From Plecoglossus altivelis (lineage: Eukaryota; Chordata; Actinopteri; Osmeriformes; Plecoglossidae): 64,000 nucleotides of DNA. Position numbers and translations under genes: made by a program. The first letter of the stretch is position 1; every line of letters begins with the position of its first letter. Where the stretch lies: contig BROE01000007.1 in the NCBI GenBank assembly GCA_036571765.1, positions 744,001 through 808,000 on the forward strand, in the 5' to 3' direction. This document shows positions 39,021-50,746 of this stretch, in pieces. The notes beneath the pieces are model-generated. The model was given only the letters and a program-made list of their open reading frames with translations, did not search any database and had not been told where the DNA came from.

Positions 39021-41776
39021 AGTGTATGCGACCCAGGCAGAGCGAGGGAGCTTCTCCGTGCCATCTTCGCCTCATTATTTCCATCTTGACGGACGCCTGC
39101 GCTCAACCCCTGGATGAATGGCCCGTACTGAATAAGTTATCATGGGGCACACAAAGGGAGAGTGGGCTCTACAAACAGCACGGCAGCATGGGGAGGGGAA
39201 AAAAAGCAAGCAAAAAAATTCCATCCTGTTTTCCCAGAGAAAAAAAGACCCACCACAGACTGTGAACTCACCTGTAATTTCAGCAAACATAGTAGGAGGA
39301 AAGTGAAGAGGGATGAAGGAAACAAAAGAATCAAGGGAAGAAATGAGAGGCATCTGTGTGCATACTGATCTCCACAGAACATTACTCTGTTTAGTTTTAT
39401 CTGCCCCTCTGTCGGCAAAGCTTTTCTTTCATTTTGTATGGTAAACTGGGACTTCCTCTGGACAGCATGTAAGATGTTTCAGATTGTGTTTTTGTTGTTG
39501 TTCCTAAGACAAGTCTCTGACTGAGATCACGGCATCAGTTTGTTGCCCTCTTTTACGTTTCTCTATTGCCTTGTTGTTTTAAGTTTGCTGGTGGTTTGTC
39601 CACCTCACTGTGTTCTCTCACAGAGAGAAGACTCAGGCCTCTCACGAAGGCTACACTTGAGTGAGCAGAGTAGGGTTGGATTCAACTGCCACCGATCACT
39701 CCAAATACTGGTGCCACCACCAATCCTCCCTCTCTCATTCCTTCACTCCATCACTCAAAAGTAGTGGGGAACTTTTTGGACGGGCATGTCTTTTCTCCTC
39801 TGACTGGGAATCAGAGGGCGCGGCAGCCCGACAGGCAGATCAAACAGGGCGGGTACCCTTGGAGTGACACCTGGAGCCACTTCAAGGGGGGAGAGCGCCA
39901 CAGATCTCCAGTCAACTTGTCTGAACGACGGCCTGTTGGAGGGAGGGGTGGGGTCGAGCAGGAATTATTAGTGGAAGTAGAAGAAACAAGAAGGGGCAAC
40001 ATCTCCCGCACCCCAATGTCATACGAGGTTGACCTACTAGGGTTTGGAGAGCAATACCTCTCCTGCAAACAACTAGGTGGATAGTGTGGTGGGTTATAAA
40101 AAAATACATAATCTCTTACTGAGCAGTAAGTGGCATATTTGATTAGACACTAGGTCACGCAACATGTACTTATGACTCTATATACACACAATTAGGTGGG
40201 TTGATAACTAACAGTCATTACGTAACACCATCTTTGCATGTCTTAGGTTTGGTCCAGAAAATTCAGTTGTGGATATGTTAGCTTCATTCCTCAATAGGTG
40301 AATGTTTCCCTTGTATGAAAAACCTTCATGGATTTGCCCTCGTCAACCTCTCTCTTCTCTACAACCAGACTTCCTTGTCTTCTTTCTTTAAAAGTATCCC
40401 ATCAGCAATCTATAATGGCGAGTCAAACGGGAGAGAGGAAAAAAGTAAGAGGAAAATTGCATAGGGGAGGGGAGTGAGAGGGATGAAAAAGGTAGAGTAT
40501 AGCAGAGACAGGCAGAGAGAGAGTGAGTAACAGACATAGTGAATGAGTGAGTTAGTGAGAGAGATACACACAGTGAGCGAGTGAGAGTTACAGACAGAGA
40601 GGGGGGGAAGGGTGTTACTGGTGCTTGTTTGGCTCTGGAACAACTGCTAATGAGGGTAAGGCGCACCCTGTCATTGTCCCAGCAGTAGCCAAAGCCACAC
40701 ATTCTCACAAACAGACACACGCAAAAACAGTCCTGCAATTTCCTCGCAAAGCCTGAAAATACAATAACACATGTGGTGGAAGATGTGTCTTACAAAAAAA
40801 GTTTACTAAACTCTTGATGATTAAAGTACAATATTTGAGAAGACAATTTTCCTAAAACTATTCCAAACAAAACTCCTGTGAATCTTATAAGACTAACCCA
40901 ATCAAACAAATGTACTTGATTTAACCATTTGTATGAATTTATACAGTGGGAAAAATGAGTTTCAACAAACTGTCAAGCATGCATATATCATAATGGAATC
41001 TGTAAAACTAATTTGGTCCTGTAATAGGCTGAAATGACGTTGACTTATATCAGGGTTTGGTAACACAACATTTAAATGTCAATGGTCAGACATTTCTCGA
41101 CCTCTTACATCAACCCATTGTTTACGCCAGCCACAAAACCCATCTCAACTATACGTGGCTCTCCGTTCCACAATCCACAGATGCCAGCTCTGTTACACAT
41201 AACTGTCCATTAGGATGTTGGCACTGAGCTTCAACCATCCCATCCCTATAGTACCAATGCATTCCCTATAGTACAGTGAACCTATGTAGATTGCAGACAT
41301 GCGTGAAGGCACACATGCACATGCAAACACAAAAACTAGACCCCTCCATCAGGAACTGGCACGAGGAAAAGAGAGAGCACCCAGATACAATTCATGTTTC
41401 AGCTGAACATTTGCCAGAGAAAGCCACAGCACTGAACGAGGAGAGTTCACAGAGTGTGCAGATAGGGCTGACCCAGAGGGGGATGCACTAGCAAATAAAA
41501 AAGGGGATATCGTGCCAGGCTGAATAAATTGAGAGACAAATGAACAAGTGCAAATGTAGAACATAGAATTTCTATGCCTTAACATGGATAACAGATCAGA
41601 GAGATTGATCCACAGGGAGGAAATCAACTCATGGGACAGGGAACATGAAGCTGTGGTTATCACTTCTTTTTTTGGGGTGCAAAACACTGTTAAAGGCATT
41701 GGGCTGCTCTACATGGTATAACATTTCACACAACTTTAGCTGAAACTAAGTTGAAGTTGAATTACATTGTGTACAG

Positions 41777-41944
41777 CAGGGCTCTCCAACCCTCCTCCTG
41801 AGGAGACACCTGCCTTTACATTTTAGCTGCAATGCAAACCTAGCACACCTGATTCTATTAATTAGCTGGTTGATCAGGTAACTAGTGTAGAGTTACATCA
41901 CATAAGTGGGGTTGGACCAAAAACCAACAGGCAGGTAGACCCTG
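41777..41944. mobile_element. Short hAT-type MITE (168 bp) with 8-bp target duplication
   Basis: The element starts CAGGGCTCTCCAACCCTCC and ends GCAGGTAGACCCTG. Flanks are gtgtacag (41769-41776) and gtgtaaag (41945-41952), an 8-bp duplication with one mismatch. Internal text (tttagctgcaatgcaaacc, cacacctgattc, attagctggttgatcagg) resembles the common vertebrate hAT MITEs that start CAGGG and contain 'ttttagct...acacacctga'. No coding capacity. The single mismatch suggests an older copy than the 22.3-kb element. Confidence 0.75.
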
Positions 41945-43188
41945 GTGTAAAGACTGCAACACACTTGAAACATGTCTAAAACTCACCATGACAGTTGTGG
42001 AACTAGTTTAGAGCCACCAAACGCAAAAGTTGGTAAAGCAATTCAAATAGATTTTATCCAGAGAGAAAATTATAAAAAATGTGATAAAAGCAAAAATAGA
42101 CACTTTCCACTTGATAAAATCTAGCAATGAACCTTTGATCATTTGAATTTGATCACTTTTAAGTCCTTCTGGTAGCAGTCAGGTTGCATGGGAATTATGT
42201 TTTAATTTGCAACAAGCTGCATCATAGTTTCACTGTGTACACTGACCACTACTCAACATTTAGGGTCCTGTGTCACATTTGATGAACAGTGAACAGTGTT
42301 AAGTAATGCTGGTTGGCAAGCACGTGCATGATTCAACTTTGACATTGAAAGAACGTGTTATGGGATTTTCTGTCGTCCAATGATTTGGTGTCAAACAACC
42401 TATTAGTTTCAAACTATATGTTAGCAGTTATACAATATGCTGATTCGACACAGATCATACAACATTATAAAATAAGCCTATACTTTAGGTTCTGAGTATC
42501 TGTGTCATTTTTTTTTGACCACAGGGGCTGGATATTAGGTTTCTCAACTACCAATGGTGTAAGGCAAAGAGAATGAAAAAGAAACATCATTGTGGGAGCT
42601 TTGTCTACCTGAAGGCTAAAGTAGGGGGAACAGGAAATCAATTCTACAATTACTTTAAAAGAGGCCAACTCTTCTTTCCAGTATCATTCTAGCATACAGG
42701 TGACACAGGTGAGTAAAACTCAATATATAGACGTACCATAATGCAAACCAAAATGTAAAATTGTGTTTGAGAAAATAAAAGAGAAAGTCGGAGTGTGTAT
42801 GTCCATGTGTAATGTGTGTATACGAATACATGTGTGTAGGAGTGCACAACTTGGAGAGAGCACCCATTGAAAGCTCCACCCAAACCTCTCCCTCCCCTGG
42901 TACCAGCATCCTAAAAATGCTTTTATTCCGCTTCTTGAGAGAAAGGCGTACCAAATAACTGCAAGAAAAAAAGGCAGACTGGGTAAAGAAAAGACAGAAG
43001 AACTATAATTTGCTATATCTTTCAGCTTCAATTAAAAATAATATTGAATCTTTTTGTTCAACTTCACAACAAGACTTCAAGAGGACCCGTAAGACTTGCA
43101 TCCATTTGCATCCCAGCACAGCCCACTGGTGTCTTCTGAATTCCATTAATTATATGACCTACATATCATACAGTTAATATTTCAAACT

Positions 43189-43228
43189 GTGTGTGTGTGT
43201 GTGTGCGCGCGCGTGAGAGAGAAAGAGA
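43189..43228. repeat. GT/GC/GA compound microsatellite
   Basis: (GT)n passes into a GCGCGCGC run and then gagaga. The GTGCGCGC stretch is alternating purine-pyrimidine (Z-DNA-prone). Confidence 0.9.
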
Positions 43229-45404
43229 GCCAATACTAGAAAAAGGGCTAAATTTGGAGCTCTTGAAGACATCAGAGCCACCGTATTCCATACGCTTTTT
43301 TAAGACTTCAGACTTTGACCTCCTTCTGCCTGACATTGTTTGCAAATGCCAGTTTATTGGGATTGGCAAACAAGTGAACACAGCCACACATTTTCTTTCT
43401 TTCAACAGCCCTATCGCAACCAGTCTTCGACTAAATCATGAGGGAAATAGGCCAGACCCCTACTGCCTTGGCTTTAATTGAGAGAATGTTACAACAAGAC
43501 AATAGAAACAAACTAACACGGTAAGGTTATATCTACAATGACACACCTTATAAAATGAACTTGACCACAAAATACAAATCGTAAATTTAATTTAAACAGG
43601 AGCAGTAGCTTTGGTGTAAGACAAATGTTATTCAGTATTTGTCTGTGACCACCTGAGACCCCAGGCTGGGACACTGTTGGGAGGCAGAATGACTGGTCAA
43701 GCTATGCTAGTCCAATCAAGGTTTTCCATGAAAGCAAAGAGAAGTCAACTAAAAGTGGTGGCAAGCAAACCTTCTGTCCTGAGCCTGGGTCAGATCTCTT
43801 AATCAGTGTTGCGAGTCAGTGTGGTTCCCTTCTCTTGGAGGTCAAGGCCCAGTCCTGCCACCTCAGCCAGAACCGCTGCTGCCAGCCTCCCCATCATCAA
43901 TATGGAGTCCTTTTGCGGCCGGGCTTGCTTACGCTTTCTGTCTGATATCTCGGCCCCATTCCCATTTCAAAGGGAGGTCCACCCGGGGGTTTGACTTTTT
44001 GATCTGCCTGGCGACTGACTCGACCACCTGCATGCAGGATCAGCCGCCAGCAAGAACAGACCCCCCTGCCCCTCACACACACCACCCCTTCCTTCTTCCA
44101 AGGACCCCACCTCCCTCAGAACCCCCAGTGGTCATAACTGGGTCTGGAGCAGCATCCCAAGATCTCCTGACCAGGATCTTGTAGAAACTTGACATGAATG
44201 GGGTGTAGCAGCAGCAGGAATACTTTCCAACCCATGCTATTCCCTCTCACTGGCGCAAGAACAATTTTGGGGGGTCATTTTGTGTCTGGTGTGAGGGTCA
44301 GAGTAAAGGTGCTGTGACCACAGACGTGACGAAGGACATCGTAGGATGTCTGCGGCTCCTCAATCAGACATGACATAGACACCCTGGACTATCTCTTCAC
44401 TACAGGACTGTGAAATACAGTATCCCCCCCCTTTCACAGCCACACAAAATAGTACATCAGGCACACACACGCCTTCACCCTGACTAAGGAACAAAGAGCC
44501 GCCACATCTGATGGGTTGAAAAAAGATCCGTCTATCCCACCCCCCTCCAAGGTCTAGCTTTTAATTACACTAGAGAGACTTTCTGTCAAATAAATCCAGC
44601 GCTTTCACTAACATGATATGCAAGGCTTTGTCCACTTTTAAAATTGGCAGGCTTTAACCAGGACTGAGAGTATGAATGATTGATTTGAGCTGACGAGATC
44701 CTTCACTGACGTGATATCGTCGCTGAATACCTCTTGTACAACTATTCTTTATTCCATTGAAGGTCTTCATTACAAAAGAATCATCGCGGCACACTGCTGG
44801 AATCATGGTTAAAAAGCAAGAATTTTAATTGTGCATCATCAAATTTCATACCGCTTTACTCTTGATAAGTATCATTGATATTATTACTTTTTAATAACAT
44901 TATGATTTCCTTTAACAGGCATTCTCATTAAAAGTTAATGAGATCACCACGACCATGACAATATAATTAAAACCCTCAGGACTTCAGATGATTTGTATGA
45001 ATAATTTAGTCTGAGCTGAAGCACACCAGATGACATTTGCTGAGTAATTGAGAAGTAGTTGCATTGTGTGGGGTGTGTCATACAGAGGGGTGGTGTGTGG
45101 GGCACAGGTAATTCAACTTTCACCTCAATGTCTATGTAGGTATCTATTTAAGACACTACCATTCACACTAAACTAAGTGTTTGACACTACCCTACCTTTC
45201 CATCGACCACATGAGATATTGGTCTCAAGGATTTTTGGAAAGTGCTTGGTTCACATAGACTTCCTGTTAATTAGTTTCCTTTAACCAAAGAAGGTGGAGT
45301 AATAAAGTGTAATTGATACTCAGCTGGAGTGATATCTAGACTAGATATGACCCATGACAAATATTAGATGGGAGTTCCAAATATCTGAAATGTGTCTGGT
45401 ATAT

Positions 45405-45484
45405 TTTCCACTCTGAACTCATGCATTCCACTCTGAACTCATGCGTTCCACTCTGTACTCATGTATTCCACACTGGACTCATAC
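45405..45484. repeat. 20-bp minisatellite, about 4 copies
   Basis: Unit attccactctgaactcatgc is repeated four times in tandem, with one to three substitutions per copy, decaying toward the right. It lies in the vti1a last intron. Confidence 0.9.
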
Positions 45485-47589
45485 CTAAACATACTTTAAT
45501 TCAGTGAATAGAGCAAATGAGACGCATGGTAAAGAGGTAAAAATATATATTGGGATTGTTCTTCTCACTTGTGCATTCAACCAAATGACAAGGAGGGTAA
45601 ACTATTGCAAGCTTTGTATTTTTTTAATCACCCTAACCATACTGGCGGACACTGAGTTTATGAACTGAGTAAGTAGCAATTTTTCAACTGTACCTGTATC
45701 TTTTTTACATAACAAAGATACAAAATATTCAAAGGAATTGTCAACAGTTCGAATTCATTCAACAGCCAGCCATCTCTTTTGTGACTAATATACAGTATAT
45801 TCAACTTTTAGAAACTCAACTAAACCTCATGGGCGAAATTAGTTTAAAAAAGTTATGTCATATCCAGTACAAGAGGTATACATTTCAATTTAATTTGAAC
45901 ATGATACAATAGCATATTACAAGACACAAAACGGTGTAAAGCGGTGTAAAGTAAAGGCTAATGCAAATGCGCAATCAATCTGTGAAGCCTCTGGCAGCAA
46001 ATACAATGGTGAGGAAATGTATAAAAGTAACCCTGATCCAAAATATAAGAACACATTTTTTTGTGTCTCTTTCCTTTTCCTGGGTTAGACATGACTAGTC
46101 AGATGAAAAACAAATAGGAACATTTAAAGATAAACTCCTTTGACAAAAAAGGGTATGTTTTTAAGTGGATATTTCTATAAAATGAGGAACAAGGGTGCTT
46201 TATCAGGCACAAAAGTGGTTGGGAAGAAACTAGGAGTCAAGCCGCTTTGGAAAGCCCTCATAAATCCTGATTTGAGCCTGCTAACCAGTGGAGACGATGT
46301 ACAAGAAGGAGGGTGGAGAGGGTAGATGGGGGGGAGGGGGACGTAGGCTTGACAGGCGCAGAGCTCTTAAAATGCTACATTTGATTAAGTCTTCCCATTA
46401 GGTGACAGCTGAACTTTAACATTAATATGATAATATTGAAATAAGTGTGTTATTTACTTTGGAGCCCATGGAGGAGAGGGGGTGGGAGGAGAGGAGACAG
46501 GATGAGGGATGATGAATGATGTCTGGACAGCTCCTGGGTGACACTGGGCAGGCTGAGGCCCCCACCCCCTCCCCTGTCCCACCACCCTCTCTAATCAGAC
46601 TTGACAAAATGGAGACATATGCAGAAATATTGGTTACAGTCGGCATCACCGGCTGCCCTGGGCCTTCTCCATAGCAGCGTGAGGGGCCCTGCACGCCTGC
46701 CCCAAATTGTCTACGGGCACTGAACCATCTATTTCAATTGGCACTTCCTTCCTGGCCCTGGGATTTTACATTAGGCCAGTGTCATTTACATATTACTCTT
46801 AATCAAAAACCACACAAGGCAATGGAGGAAAAAAAAAGAAAAGGGAAAGAGTGAAACAAAACCGTGCCGTCACGGTTCAGGGGAATAGCCACAGAAGCAT
46901 TTTATAAAATGGAGATGTGACAAGACATTAGTCTGTGTGTGGGTGTGTGTTTTGCATGTGTGTGTTTAAGAAGAAAGCAGGGTAGGGAAGGAGGGAGATG
47001 TTTGTCTGCTTTTGAAAGGAAGGAAGTGTGTGTGTATTAGGAAAAGAAAGTAGGGGGGGGATGTTTCTCATATGCTTTGAGTGAATATGCATATTGTCTA
47101 TGTGCAAGTGAATGTGCAAGGATGACAAAGAACCAAGCAAAGAAATAAAAGTTGGTCAGGCTAAGCGGGTAGTAAGTTCATTTCTGTAAAAATAAATGTA
47201 GCAGACAAGGAAGGAGAAAAGCAAATCAAACAACACAAACAGTGCTGTTTCTGCCAGTTCAAATAACAACCCTTCTCACAAATGACAATGAACGACGCAA
47301 ATTTCCCAAACTAGAATCTAAATGATAAAGGGTGAGTACAGATGATCACCCAGTCTGCAGCAGGGGCCTAAACACAGACAGGAAACTGAGGAAGAATGTG
47401 AACAATGAGCCAACATAACAGGTAAAACACCATCGATCTGAAAATGAAAGATGTCATGTATGGACAATGAGACCCTACATGCAACCGCAGCACCACTCTA
47501 GCATTAGGAGGTGGTGGGACGGACTGATCACAGGTCAAGAAACATCTTTTGAGGTGCAGTATAAACAGGATCCCTACCTGGCCTCTTAC

Positions 47590-47651
47590 CTTCTCAGCAT
47601 GCCTGTAAGGATACGGGAACTCTTGCCTAGGTTGGCGTCTGTCTCCCTCAG
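47590..47651 (-). CDS. vti1a: vti1a internal coding exon: C-terminal half of the SNARE motif
   Basis: The 62-nt minus-strand exon has acceptor ttccttcctcag before 47651 and donor AAG|gtaagagg after 47590. It translates LRETDANLGKSSRILTGMLR plus two bases (AG) of an Arg codon finished by the exon at 13.1 kb. This segment appears identical, as far as I can recall, to mammalian Vti1a just before the membrane anchor. It forms the second half of the Qb SNARE helix that zippers with the Qa, Qc and R-SNARE partners. The exon enters in phase 0 from the exon at 49.6 kb, 1,930 bp upstream in transcription order, and leaves with two bases of a codon. The downstream intron is 34,473 bp. No internal stop or frameshift is visible. 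Confidence 0.96.
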
Positions 47652-49581
47652 CTGAGGAAGGAAAAACAGAGAGGAAAGCCAAGGTGACTACAGCTTCCAA
47701 GGATGAGATGCAAGAACACCAGGTTGAGAAGCTCAATAATATGGTACAGAAACAAACACATAACTTTACATATTGAATGACTTGGTAACTTTGCTTAAAA
47801 GCAGTCTGCATTACTTCTTCCCCTAAAAGCTGTAATGTATAAAATGAGAACGCTGGTTGTCAAGCCATTATTAGGGCAGGCATTGAAAGAATTGGTTTAA
47901 ATATTCCGGCAAATCGATGTTGTGTTTTGCTGGTTAGACTTTTAGGATGACACGTCTTGACATGTCTTTTACTTTTTAGCTGCATGAGAAGCCTAGCCTA
48001 TGCATGTAATTACTGAGCTCAATAGCTGCTATCCAAACATGAATGATACTGTATCAATACTGCATGCATTGGAAGGACACACAAATGTGTCTGTCTGTCT
48101 GTCTGTTTTCAATCCCTCTTAACATATTCCATATTTTCCCTTCCTCTGTCTCTTGACTTTTATCTCACTCCTTTCCCCTTCTGTTTCTAACCATCTATCC
48201 ATCTTCCAATCTATATCAATGTCTCTCTTTCCCCTCTTTCCCTCCTCCTTCTTTTCCAGCTCTCTCTCTCTCAGTCTCTCTCTCTCTCTCTTAGTCTGGC
48301 AGGCAGTATTGGGTTGATGCTGGATGCCAGATTCAGGGACAGATGTGGTTTGGATGTGGATTGAGAGCAAGCAAGACACTAGCCCCACAGCTGCCTGACA
48401 TCTCTCTCCTGGCTGGATCTTCCCCGAACTAAAATCCAAATTCATATATTCAGATACATTTATTCTCTTACAGCACTTTCTATCACTAGCTCCCTCCCTC
48501 ATTCATTCATTGCCTCTATCTACATTCTGAGATACTGACAAATGAATGCACGGATATGCAGTTTTCTAAATGTTTTAGTTCCGATAGTGACACTGTACCA
48601 CAGCTAAATACTGTGCCGTGCCACACACCCAATGACATGTCTTTAACATTGGTCCTCATACTCCTTTATCTGTTTTAATAAATACAACAATTATATACAA
48701 AGGCATTAACTGATCCTTCCATTTTGTGTCTTCAAATCTTGTTATCCTCATTGACCTTCTTCCTCTTTTTGACCCACAAACTGTCTTGGAAGGGAGAGGT
48801 TGTGAGGAGTGGGGGCTGTGTGAGAGTGGGGGGGGGATTTGCTGGCTCATGGGAAGAGGAGCGAGGGATGACTATTCTCCGCAGACAGCAGACCTTTTTG
48901 AAAGGGGCTGTTTGATTTTCTTTGAAATCGGCTGTGAGGCGCATTGCCATGTTGTGATCTTTAAGCATCCTCCGTCGAGGAGGCCATACGAACTGGGGCC
49001 CCCTGACTGTGATCTCCAGCTCTCTCTCTCTCTCTTCCTGCCTGTCTGCCATGCTGGCAGGCAAGCAAGGTTGGTAAAGAGGACAGAAGACAAGCAAGGG
49101 AGGTGATGGAGAAAAATAAAGGTGTGGAGTAAAAGGTAAAGAGTGATTTTGAGGACAGAATTAAGATACATTGTTGGAGATAAAGAGAGGGAAAGGGATT
49201 GCTGTGTGTTTGTTTTTGTCTGCACATTTAGGGTTTAAATAAAAATTGATTGACCTAAATGTATTCAGTCAAAGAGAACTGATATGTGCTGATGTGTGTG
49301 TCTGAGTATGTGTGATCATGTAATCTGTGTATACTAAAGTATGCATGTGTATCCTACTTGACCAATCTGACATCAGCCATCACATCACTGCCTGGGACAG
49401 ATAACGCTTTCATGCTGAACATGGTAGATGTCCCTACTTGGCTACAAAGGCTTTGTTATGTGCCAGCTATTAATCTGCCTGTCCCTTTGGAACTGCCATG
49501 TAAACACTTGTTAGATCATGAGGGTTCATGTCCGGTGTAGATGTGTTTGCGTGTGCGTGTTTGTGTGTGCACGGGTCTTAC
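47652..49581 (-). other. vti1a: vti1a intron between the two SNARE-motif exons (1,930 bp)
   Basis: GT-AG intron on the minus strand. It holds a short GTCT microsatellite (about 48089-48108), a CT-rich polypyrimidine stretch (about 48240-48295) and a compositionally complex block at about 48840-49020. That block includes a small stem, CCTCC-gtc-GAGGAGG. It then ends in another CT-rich run. No exon, transposon or RNA gene was recognised. The complex block is discussed under findings. Confidence 0.85.
48089..48108. repeat. GTCT microsatellite
   Basis: About five GTCT units within the short vti1a intron. Confidence 0.85.
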
Positions 49582-49652
49582 TCTTTCTCTGGCTCTCTGA
49601 ATCTTTTCACGGTCCGTATTTAAGTTAGCCAGGATCTCTTGGCCCACTTGCT
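49582..49652 (-). CDS. vti1a: vti1a internal coding exon: N-terminal half of the SNARE motif
   Basis: The 71-nt minus-strand exon has acceptor tcttttctgttacag before 49652 and donor AGA|gtaaga after 49582. Its first two bases, AG, finish a Glu codon (G|AG) begun in an upstream exon outside the window. Then follow 23 codons, starting QVGQEILANLNTDREK and ending IQRARER. This matches the Vti1a SNARE motif (QIGQEML...DREKIQRARER in mammals, from memory), with about five substitutions. The Asp in TDREK aligns with the Gln of SQRDQ in the paralogue Vti1b, so it probably sits at the ionic zero layer. A second AG two bases into the exon (ACAGAG) would shift the frame relative to the assumed phase, so I used the first. 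The N-terminal three-helix domain exons are not in the window. Confidence 0.96.
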
Positions 49653-50552
49653 CTGTAACAGAAAAGAAACACAATGTAAGCTTGCATATACCACCTATTT
49701 GATCTATCAACCACTTTTGGGAAATTGCAATAATAATGGAATATTGGGTAATTTGGTAATAAGTAATTTTTTGGGTCAAAATAATTCACCTAACTAGTTT
49801 TTATAGTTTAAAGTAGCATTTTCCCCTCTATTTTCAATCAGAAATATATTTCTTAAGTACAATAGTATATTCATTTTTTTGTTTCTGTTTATAAAGCTGT
49901 GCCAATTCATTGAAAACAAACCTTTTCATGGTTTCTATAAACCCAGGCTAATCTGAATCCATGCTCTGAGTAGTACTTAATCAAGACGCTCTTGCCTAAA
50001 TATACAAGTCGTTTCAGGACTCACCAACTAACAGGGCGATAGACTCTCTTCCTTTCCCAATGCACCACTGCAATATCACAGCATAGACTGAAGGATGTAT
50101 TAAGTCTAGGCAATATTCATAAGACTTTTGATAAATGCTGTGTATCAGCTATTGGTGTAAACACATTAACGCACATGTTCAAAACATCTTCGACAAGACA
50201 AGTGACAAGCTTGTCAGTGGTCACTGTCATTCCCCCAGTCCCTTGGGTTAGAGGGGGGGAAGGAAAAAAACAAACACTTGCCAAATAAACACCAAAAAAT
50301 ATCTCACCACTGCCATTAACGTAAGGTGACTGCATTAGTGTTAAAAATGAGGGGAGGAAAGGAAAAAATAGATAAAAAAGACGAATCTTTGCACGGATCA
50401 AAGACAGGCTTTCAAAAGAACCAAACAAACGGGAGTAAACAACGCACTGCTGACTGTATTACACTACACAGGTGCGGAACACCAAAGGGCCCACGTGCTG
50501 TGTGCCTGTTTGGGGGAACGCCTCAAAAGTGGGCTACATCTGGCAGCTAAAC

Positions 50553-50615
50553 AAGAGACAGAGAGACATAGAGAGAGAGAGACATAGAGAGAGAGAGAGA
50601 TAGAGAGAGAGACAT

Positions 50616-50646
<31 letters not shown>

Positions 50647-50684
50647 GAGAGAGAGACATAGAGAGAGAGAGATAGAGAGAGAGA

Positions 50685-50745
<61 letters not shown>
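50553..50745. repeat. Imperfect GA tract with gagacata interruptions (about 190 bp)
   Basis: (GA)n broken repeatedly by gacata and gata, ending in about 45 bp of pure GA. It is almost entirely purine on the plus strand, so the vti1a transcript would carry a long polypyrimidine run here. Confidence 0.95.

Positions 50746-50746
<1 letters not shown>

Larger units (their letters stand above)
29441..41768. other. Last-intron segment, 29.4-41.8 kb
   Basis: Complex candidate blocks stand at about 29440-29650, 31075-31265, 34800-35210 (GC-rich, open on both strands but no recognisable protein) and 38960-39180. They are separated by AT-rich unique sequence. Around 32890-32990 the phrase attcacaaa recurs three times at short intervals, perhaps a decayed repeat. 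Confidence 0.5.
13117..47589 (-). other. vti1a: vti1a last intron (34,473 bp)
   Basis: The interval is bounded by the donor at 47589-47588 (minus-strand gt) and the acceptor at 13118-13117. No nested gene is supported: the open frames of 60-135 codons lack recognisable domains and overlap simple repeats or complex noncoding blocks on both strands. The intron contains the hAT insertion, the MITE, the TA island and the microsatellites listed separately, plus several candidate regulatory blocks. Confidence 0.85.
41953..47589. other. Last-intron segment next to the SNARE exon
   Basis: Complex blocks stand at about 43800-44080, 44540-45060 and 46340-46810, with the 20-bp minisatellite between the last two. 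No exon with vti1a-compatible splice sites was found. Confidence 0.5.
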
